A DNA stretch of 64,000 nucleotides from Xylophilus rhododendri. Lineage in GTDB: Bacteria > Pseudomonadota > Gammaproteobacteria > Burkholderiales > Burkholderiaceae_C. The notes below the pieces were generated by a model. That model saw nothing but the letters and a program-made list of their open reading frames with translations. It was not told the origin of the DNA and made no database searches. Made by a program: the position numbers and the translations under genes. The stretch spans positions 4,960,001-5,024,000 of the forward strand of contig NZ_CP047650.1 in assembly GCF_009906855.1 (NCBI RefSeq). Reading direction: 5' to 3'. Of this stretch, positions 55,724-64,000 are shown piece by piece; position 1 is the first letter of the stretch, and each line of letters begins with the position of its first letter.

Positions 55724-56538
55724 ATGAGCGGAGCACTGCAGAAGTCGCTGGCCATCCTGGAATACCTGGTGGCCCACCCGGACGGCGTGGCGCTGGCCCG
55801 CATCAGCACCGAACTCAACATGCTGCGCAGCGGCTGCCACCGCACGCTGGGCGAGCTGATCGGCTACGGCTATGTGCGGCAGATGCCGCAGAAGGGCGAC
55901 TACGCGCTGACCACCAAGCTCGCCTCGATGGGCCTGAGCTTCCTCAGCCGCTCGGGCGTGGTCGATATCGCCCAGCCGGTGATAGACCGGCTGGCCGGCT
56001 CCACCGAGGAGCTGGTGCGCCTGGCCATCGTGGACGGCGAACGCCTGACCCTGGTGGCCAAGGCGCAGGGCGCCCGATCGGGCCTGCGCTACGACCCCGA
56101 CATGGGCATAGACCTGCGCCTGTCCTGCAGTGCCGCCGGCCAGGCCTGGCTGATGACCCTGCCGGAAGACGAGGCCCTGGCCCGGGTGTCGCGCCAGGGC
56201 CTGGGCAGCCCGCGCGAGTTCGGCCCCAACGCGCCCACCAGCATGAAGGCCTTGCTGGCCCTGCTGCGCACGCATGCCAGGCGCGGCTACAGCGTCATCC
56301 AGGACGCCTATGCGCCGGGCATGAGTTCCATGGCCGCGCCGGTGCGGCGCCAGGGCGAGCCGGCGACCGGGGTGATCGTGGTGGCGGGGCCGTCTGCCCG
56401 GCTCACCGCGAAAAGCATGGCGCGTTTCGGTCCGGATCTGCTGGCGGCGGCCCACGAACTGGCTCTGTCCGGCGATGCTTCGTCGCTGCTGAAGGCGGCC
56501 AATGTGGGGACCTGGGGCAATGCGGGGGCGGGCAGTAG
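55724..56538 (+). CDS. IclR-family transcriptional regulator, copy 2, missing its stop codon
   Basis: The IclR-like part covers about 265 residues: HTH (ALARISTELNMLRSGCHRTLGEL), effector domain (GERLTLVAKAQGARSGLRYDPDMG), last conserved block FGPDLLAAAHELALSGDAS. It is a close paralogue of the IclR at 48182, which stops 13 residues after this block. Here the frame has no stop and stays open to 57238, running 670 bp antisense through lldD. Stops exist in the other two frames where one is expected: TGA at 56490 and TAG at 56536, the latter just after a G5 run at 56524-56528. I give the end as the TAG, assuming a 1-nt change. A 504-aa product is what the bases literally encode. Confidence 0.7.
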
Positions 56539-56565
56539 CCGCGCGGATGAGGACCCGGGGCCGCG

Positions 56566-57747
56566 CTATGCGGCGCAGGACCTGGAGAACGAGTCCATCT
56601 CACGCACGAAGGAAGCATCCAGCTCATCGAGCCGGTTGATCCCCAGCAGCGCCATGTTGCGGTGGATCTCCGTGCGCAGGATGCCGACCGCATGCGCGAC
56701 GCCGGCCGCACCGGCCACGGTCGAGGCGTACTGGAACGAACGTCCGAGGAAGACGCAGCGCGCGCCCAGCGCCAGCGCCTTCATCACATCCGTGCCGCGC
56801 CGGATGCCGCTGTCCATCATCAGGGTCACGTCCGGCACCGCCCGGGCGATCTCGGGCAGCACCAGCAGGGGCGACACGGCGCCGTCCATCTGCCGGCCGC
56901 CATGGTTAGACACCACGATGCCGTCCACGCCGCAATCGCGCGCCGTCACCGCGTCCTGCCAGCGCAGGATGCCCTTCACCACCAGATCGCCCTTCCACAG
57001 GGAGCGGATCAGCCGCAGGTGCTCCCACGAGAGGTGGTCGCGCCCCAGCGATTCGCGCTGCGCGGTGGCCGACAGGATGGGCGTGCCGCGTTCGGCCCGC
57101 CAGTTCTCGAAGTGCGGCATGCCGTGCCGGGCCAGGGTGCGCAAAAAGGTGCCGCACAGCCAGGCCGGGTGGCTGACGCCGTCCCAGACCAGGCGCAGCG
57201 AGGGCCGCAGCGGCGAGGTGAAGCCGTTGCGCACATAGCGGTCCGGGTTCACCGCCACCGGCAGGTCGACCGTGAGCACCAGGGTCTTGAAGCCGGCGAT
57301 GCGCACCCGCTCGATCAGGGCTTCCACCCGCGCCGCCTCGCCCGGCATATAGGCCTGGAACCAGGTGGCGGGCGCCGCCGCGGCGATGTCTTCCATGCGG
57401 ATCAGCGATGCTCCGCTCATCACCGCCGGCACCCGCTGCTCCTGCGCGGTGCGCGCCAGCACCAGGTCGCCGCGGTAGCACCACATGGCCGCGATGCCCA
57501 CCGGCGAGATGCCGAAGGGCGAGTCGTATTCCTGGCCGAAGAGGGAGATCTTCTGCGAGCGCTCCGCCACGCCTTCGAGCATGCGCGGCACGAAACCGTA
57601 GCGTTCGAAGGCCCGGCGGTTGTTGTGCAGCGTGCTTTCGTCGTCGGCGCCGTTGTGGATGTAGCTGAACAGCTGGCGGGGCAGCTTCTTGCGCGCGAGC
57701 GGCTCGAAGTCGTGCAGGGCGTGGATATCTTTCAGGTGGCGGGACAT
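56566..57747 (-). CDS. lldD: FMN-dependent alpha-hydroxyacid dehydrogenase (L-lactate dehydrogenase type)
   Basis: 393 aa, glycolate oxidase/lactate dehydrogenase family TIM barrel. FMN/substrate residues in PVGIAAMWCYRGD, LTVDLPV, KGILRWQDA (Lys), the catalytic His-Gly-Gly-Arg in VVSNHGGRQMDG, and MDSGIRRGTDVMKALALGA. Oxidises L-lactate, mandelate or a similar 2-hydroxyacid to the 2-oxoacid. ATG 57747 gives the normal start (RHLKDIHALHDFEPLARK); upstream in-frame codons to 57777 are doubtful. Divergent from the ThDP enzyme gene. The lldD name is by family, and mandelate dehydrogenase is possible. Confidence 0.88.
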   Translation of the reverse strand: MSRHLKDIHALHDFEPLARKKLPRQLFSYIHNGADDESTLHNNRRAFERYGFVPRMLEGVAERSQKISLFGQEYDSPFGISPVGIAAMWCYRGDLVLARTAQEQRVPAVMSGASLIRMEDIAAAAPATWFQAYMPGEAARVEALIERVRIAGFKTLVLTVDLPVAVNPDRYVRNGFTSPLRPSLRLVWDGVSHPAWLCGTFLRTLARHGMPHFENWRAERGTPILSATAQRESLGRDHLSWEHLRLIRSLWKGDLVVKGILRWQDAVTARDCGVDGIVVSNHGGRQMDGAVSPLLVLPEIARAVPDVTLMMDSGIRRGTDVMKALALGARCVFLGRSFQYASTVAGAAGVAHAVGILRTEIHRNMALLGINRLDELDASFVREMDSFSRSCAA

Positions 57748-57902
57748 GCAGCGGCTACAGCGGTGGGGTCGCAGCACTATAGGGGGCGCCCCAGGCCCGG
57801 GCTAGGGGAAATCGGCATAACAGACATGGGTCGATTCCGGTGCGCGGCGCGATGGGCCGGCCTAAACTGCCGCCGCCGATCACATTCCAAGGAAAACAGC
57901 AC

Positions 57903-59585
57903 ATGTCCGCATCCACCGAATCCAGCGCATCCCAGGCCCGGCAGCGCACCGGCGGCAAGGCCCTGGTCGAATCGCTGCAGGCGCATGGCGTGGACCGCGT
58001 GTTCTGCGTGCCCGGCGAGAGTTATCTCGAAGTGCTGGATGCCCTGCACGACGCGCCCGACATCCATCTCGTCGTCGCCAAGCACGAGGGGGGCGCGGCC
58101 AACATGGCCGAGGCCGATGGCAAGCTCACCGGGCGTCCCGGCATCTGCATGGTGACCCGCGGCCCGGGCGCCACCCATGCCAGCATCGGCGTGCACATCG
58201 CCCAGCAGGACTCCACGCCGATGATCCTTTTCGTCGGCCAGATCAGCCGCGAGCATGTAGGCCGCGAGGCCTTCCAGGAGGTCGATTACCAGGCGATGTT
58301 CGGCGGGCTGGCCAAGTGGGTGGTGGAGATCACCGATGCCCAGCGGGTGCCCGAGATCCTGGCGCGCGCCTTCCATGTGGCCACTTCGGGCCGGCCGGGG
58401 CCGGTGGTGGTGTCGCTGCCGGAGGACATGCTGGTCGAGGCCTGCACCATCCCCGTCTGCGTGGCCGCGCCCACGCAGCAGGCCGGCATCGCGCCGGCGG
58501 TGCTGGAGCGCATCGGCCAGGCCCTGTCGGCCGCGCGCCAGCCGCTGCTGATCGTGGGCGGCGGCAGCTGGAGCCAGGCGCACAGCCGCGACCTGCAGGC
58601 CTTCGCCAGCCACTGGAAACTGCCGGTGGCCGTGTCCTTCCGCCGCCAGGATGCGCTGGACAACCGCCATCCGAACTACGTCGGCCACCTGTCCCTGGGC
58701 ATGAACCCCAAGCTGCGCCAGCGTTTGCTCGATTCGGATCTGATCCTGGCCATCGGCACCCGCCTGGGCGATATCGCCACCGACGGCTACACCCTGCTCG
58801 AGGTGCCGGCGCCGAAGCAGCAGCTGATCCATGTGCATGTGGATGCCGCCGAGCTGGGCCGGGTCTACCAGCCCGTCATCGGCGTGCAGGCCGACATCGG
58901 CCAGGCGCTGGCCGGTCTGGCCACGCTGGCCGCGCCGCCGCAGATCGGCTGGGCCGAATCCACCCGCAGCGCACGCGCCGACCATGAGGCCTTCAGCCGC
59001 GCGCCCGCGCTGGCCGCCGACTTCGAAGGCGTGGACATGACGGCCGTCGTGCAGCACCTGACGGCGCAGATGCCCGACGACCTGGTGGTGACCAACGGCG
59101 CCGGCAACTACTCGGTGTGGGCGCACCGCTTCCACGAATACCGCCAGCCGCACACCCAGCTGGCGCCCACCTGCGGCGCCATGGGCTACGGCCTGCCGGC
59201 GGCGGTGGCCGCGGCGCTGCGCGATCCGGCGCGGCCGGTGGTGTGTTTCGCGGGCGATGGCTGCTTCCTGATGTACCCGCAGGAACTGGCCACGGCGGCG
59301 GAATACGGCGCGAACTTCCTGGTGCTGGTGGTCAACAACGGCATGTACGGCACCATCCGCATGCACCAGGAAAAACACCATCCCGGCCGCATCAGCGGCA
59401 CCCGCCTGAAGGGGCCGGACTATGTGGCGCTGGCCAAGGCCTTCGGTGCCTTCGCCGAGCAGGTCGGCCGCACCGAGGACTTTCCCGCCGCGCTGGCACG
59501 GGCCCAGGCCCATGGCGGCCTGGCGCTGATCGAGCTGCTGACCGATCCGCGCCAGATCACGCCGGGCGCGCGGCTGGCGGCCTGA
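57903..59585 (+). CDS. Thiamine-diphosphate-dependent enzyme (acetolactate synthase/benzoylformate decarboxylase-like)
   Basis: 560 aa with three ThDP domains: PYR domain with catalytic Glu in KHEGGAANMAEADG, central FAD/ADP-like domain, and PP domain with the GDGCFLMYPQELATAAEYG ... NNGMYG ThDP motif. Residues TRGPGATHASIGVHIAQQDSTPMI are acetolactate-synthase-like, but no small subunit is nearby, so a catabolic 2-oxoacid decarboxylase or ligase is more likely. Together with the divergent hydroxyacid dehydrogenase it could process a 2-hydroxyacid by way of its 2-oxoacid. Confidence 0.87.
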   Translation: MSASTESSASQARQRTGGKALVESLQAHGVDRVFCVPGESYLEVLDALHDAPDIHLVVAKHEGGAANMAEADGKLTGRPGICMVTRGPGATHASIGVHIAQQDSTPMILFVGQISREHVGREAFQEVDYQAMFGGLAKWVVEITDAQRVPEILARAFHVATSGRPGPVVVSLPEDMLVEACTIPVCVAAPTQQAGIAPAVLERIGQALSAARQPLLIVGGGSWSQAHSRDLQAFASHWKLPVAVSFRRQDALDNRHPNYVGHLSLGMNPKLRQRLLDSDLILAIGTRLGDIATDGYTLLEVPAPKQQLIHVHVDAAELGRVYQPVIGVQADIGQALAGLATLAAPPQIGWAESTRSARADHEAFSRAPALAADFEGVDMTAVVQHLTAQMPDDLVVTNGAGNYSVWAHRFHEYRQPHTQLAPTCGAMGYGLPAAVAAALRDPARPVVCFAGDGCFLMYPQELATAAEYGANFLVLVVNNGMYGTIRMHQEKHHPGRISGTRLKGPDYVALAKAFGAFAEQVGRTEDFPAALARAQAHGGLALIELLTDPRQITPGARLAA

Positions 59586-59603
59586 GCGTTCGCAAGGTCC
59601 TGC

Positions 59604-60542
59604 TCAGCCGGCCATGCCTTGAACGCCCGGCCACTTCTGCGCATCCACCACCTGGGTGACCACCTGCCGGATGAGGCGGCCGGCCTCGCGCAGCCCGGCC
59701 ACCGGCGGCCGGTTGCGGGCGGTGGCGCTGGCCACGGCGCGCAGCACGTCGGTGCCTTCGATGGGCACCGCCTGCAGCAGGCCGCGTTCGACCTCTTCCT
59801 GCACGGCGGCCAGCGGCAGGATGGTGCAGCCATGGCCGGCATGCACCAGCTGCCGGGTCAGGGCGGTGGAGCCGTCGCATTCCAGCGCCACCCGCAGGGG
59901 CTGGGCGTAGCGTTGGGCCAGCGATTCGGCCAGGCCGCGCAGGCCGTGGGCGGTGCTGGGCAGCACCAGGGGCAGGTCCAGCAGCCGCGGCACGTCGATG
60001 CTGGCGCCGGGCAGGGGCATGCCGGGCGGCAGCACGCAGTAGAGGGGCTCCTGCAGCAGCAGGTCGTAGTCCATGCCCTGGCCCTGCTCGGGCAGGTAGA
60101 GCACGGCGGTGTCGATCTCGCCGTCCTGCAGCAGCTGCACCAGGCGGTGGCCCAGTCCCTCGACCAGGCGGATGCGGGCATGCGGAAACCGCTGGCGCAG
60201 CGCATGGCCCAGCGGGCCGAAACACATCTGCGCGATGGTCGGCTGCGCGCCGACGGTGATCTGCAGCGGCGCATCGGCCGCCAGCTCCACCGCCAGCTGG
60301 CGCGCCTGGCGCAGGGATTCGACCAGCTTCTCGGCCTGCAGCAGCAGGGCGCTGCCGGCGTCGGTCAGCACCATGCCGCGGCCGCTGCGGTGGAACAGGC
60401 GCACGCCGATGCCGTCCTCCAGCCGGCCGATGTGGCGGGTGAGGGTGGACTGCTCCATCTGCAGCTCCACCGCCGCGCGCGAGATGCTGCCGTGGCGCGC
60501 CACGCTGTGGAAGTATTCGATCGCCGCCGCGTCCATCGCCAT
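59604..60542 (-). CDS. LysR-family transcriptional regulator
   Basis: 312 aa; HTH IEYFHSVARHGSISRAAVELQMEQSTLTRHIGRLE, effector domain from about residue 90. Divergent from the MFS transporter gene with 72 bp between, so it likely controls that gene; it may also respond to the ThDP enzyme pathway. Start at ATG 60542 (AGGACAGG upstream) or 60536. Confidence 0.9.
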   Translation of the reverse strand: MAMDAAAIEYFHSVARHGSISRAAVELQMEQSTLTRHIGRLEDGIGVRLFHRSGRGMVLTDAGSALLLQAEKLVESLRQARQLAVELAADAPLQITVGAQPTIAQMCFGPLGHALRQRFPHARIRLVEGLGHRLVQLLQDGEIDTAVLYLPEQGQGMDYDLLLQEPLYCVLPPGMPLPGASIDVPRLLDLPLVLPSTAHGLRGLAESLAQRYAQPLRVALECDGSTALTRQLVHAGHGCTILPLAAVQEEVERGLLQAVPIEGTDVLRAVASATARNRPPVAGLREAGRLIRQVVTQVVDAQKWPGVQGMAG

Positions 60543-60614
60543 CGCCCGCCTGTCCTTGTCCGCCACGCAAAGCCGCGATTGTCGCGCCGCGGTAGCGCTT
60601 AAGCTCCATCCCGC

Positions 60615-62041
60615 ATGAAAACCGCCGAAGCCCCGTCCGCCGCCGCCACCCTCGATCCCGCGCGCGGGCGCCGCATCGCCCTGCTGGTGGCCAGCGCCTT
60701 CTTCATGGAGAACTTCGACGCCACGGTGATTACCGCCGCGGTGCCGGCGATGGCCGAGAGCTTCGGCGTGGCGCCGGTGGCGCTGTCGGCCGGCATCAGC
60801 GCCTACCTGCTGGCGCTGGCGGTGTTCATCCCGGTCAGCGGCTGGGTGGCCGACCGCTTCGGTGCGCGCCGGGTGTTCGCCAGCGCGGTGCTGCTGTTCA
60901 CCCTGGCCTCGGTGGCCTGCGGCCTGGCGCAGAGCCTGCCGGCCTTCGTCATCGCCCGCATCCTGCAAGGCATGGGTGGTGCCCTGATGGTGCCGGTGGG
61001 CCGGGCCATCGTGCTGCGCAGCACACCCAAGAGCGGGGTGGTGAAGGCGATCGCCACCATCACCTGGCCGGGCCTGGCCGCGCCGCTGCTCGGCCCGCCG
61101 ATGGGCGGCTGGATCGCCAGCCACTGGAGCTGGCACTGGATCTTCTTCGTCAACCTGCCGCTGGGCGCGGTCGCGCTGCTGCTGGCGCTGCGCTGGATCG
61201 ACAACCAGCCCGGCGTGCGCCGGCCCTTCGACTGGACCGGTTTCCTGGCCAGCGGCGTCGGCCTGGCCGGCACGCTCTACGGGCTGGAGCTGACCACGCA
61301 GAACCCGGTGGACTGGCCGCTGGTGGCGGCCACCGTGGGCGTGGGCATCGCCTCGCTGGTGTTCGCGGTGTGGCATCTGCGGCGCGCGGAGCATCCGCTG
61401 GTCGATCTATCGGTGCTGCGGGTGCAGACGTTCCGGGCCTCGGCGGTGGGCGGCACGCTGTCGCGCATCTCGATCGGCAGCGTGCCCTTTCTGATGCCGC
61501 TGATGTTCCAGCTGGGCTTCGGTTTCGGCATGGTGCAGTCGGGGCTGCTGATGATCGCGCTGTTCGCCGGCAACCTGGGCATCAAGCCGGCCACCACCGG
61601 CCTGCTGCGGCGCTTCGGTTTCCGCAGCACGCTGGTGGGCAACGGCCTGCTGGCGACGCTGAGTTTCATCGGCTGCGCGCTGCTCACGGCCGACACGTCC
61701 TGGCTGGTGATGGCGGTGGTGCTGGTGTTCGGCGGCATGACCCGGTCGATGCAGTTCACCGCCGTGGGCACGCTGGCCTTCTGCGACACCACGCCGAAGC
61801 AGACGGCCGGGGCCAGCACCATGTTCAGCATGTTCCAGCAGCTGAGTTCGGGGCTGGGCATCGCGCTGGGCGCGGTGGCGCTGCGTTTGTCGGAAAACTT
61901 CAGCGGGCACGGCGGAACGCCGGGTGTGGCGGATTTCCGCTTCGCGCTGGGCTTGATGGCTTTGCTGACGCTGCTGTCGCTGATCGATGCCTGGCGGCTG
62001 CCGCGGGATGCGGGGCAGCAGGTGAGTGGGCATCGGGGCGC

Positions 62042-62045
<4 letters not shown>
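60615..62045 (+). CDS. MFS drug/proton antiporter, DHA2 family
   Basis: 476 aa with about 14 TM helices. Motif A variant in GWVADRFGARRVFASA between TM2 and TM3, motif C region ITWPGLAAPLLGPPMGGWIASHW in TM5. The DHA2 family exports drugs or organic acids. Its stop overlaps the stop of the convergent permease by 4 nt. Confidence 0.92.

Positions 62046-64000
<1,955 letters not shown>

Overview
The window is 64 kb of very GC-rich chromosomal DNA. Gene content, codon use and conserved gene orders (hemA-prfA-prmC-grxD; pcaQ divergent from pcaHG; abundant Bug/TctC and TRAP receptors) point to a betaproteobacterium of the Burkholderiales, most likely Comamonadaceae (Variovorax/Xylophilus/Acidovorax-like). 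This is inference from content; there is no rRNA or marker-gene comparison behind it. I see no tRNA, rRNA or CRISPR array. One intact IS3-family insertion sequence is present.

Layout. 0.1-7.2 kb: a MexEF-OprN/BpeEF-OprC type RND efflux operon led by a catalytically degenerate alpha/beta hydrolase (LlpE-like). 7.2-11.3 kb: a small membrane protein, a large FtsX-type permease and a Phd/PIN toxin-antitoxin pair. 11.4-15.5 kb: hemA-prfA-prmC-grxD. 15.5-21 kb: ugpBAEC-ugpQ plus a secreted SGNH hydrolase (glycerophosphodiester scavenging). 21.2-28.2 kb: serA, then a Fur-box-preceded heme-type TonB receptor, a HmuS-like protein with a Tat signal, and a copper amine oxidase with a C-terminal frameshift. 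28.2-35.2 kb: a Bug receptor with an AstE-like deacylase, LysR and GntR regulators, an omega-aminotransferase and a lone peptide-type binding protein. 35.2-42.8 kb: an IclR regulator divergent from a seven-gene operon that joins a polyamine-type ABC importer to a three-component HcnABC/opine-oxidase-like dehydrogenase.

42.8-44.7 kb: an approximately 280-bp imperfect inverted repeat whose right arm has been split by the IS3 element, with a 3-bp target duplication. 44.7-56.5 kb: a protocatechuate region. It holds a TRAP transporter operon with an embedded aroQ, pcaHG-pcaD, pcaQ, pcaB-pcaC, an unknown protein and a second TRAP receptor. Two paralogous dctP/iclR divergent pairs bracket the pca genes. 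56.5-64 kb: an alpha-hydroxyacid dehydrogenase divergent from a ThDP enzyme, a LysR/MFS pair, two orphan dipeptide-type ABC permeases and the start of a ferredoxin gene.

How the genes fit together: most of the window is catabolic and scavenging equipment, arranged as regulator-divergent-from-operon modules. Several intergenic palindromes (30175-30211, 36083-36097, 48101-48121, 55637-55676) look like operators for the adjacent regulators. The least explained parts are the transporter-dehydrogenase operon at 36.2-42.8 kb, the Tat-targeted HmuS, the antitoxin that seems to join two families, and the long inverted repeat.
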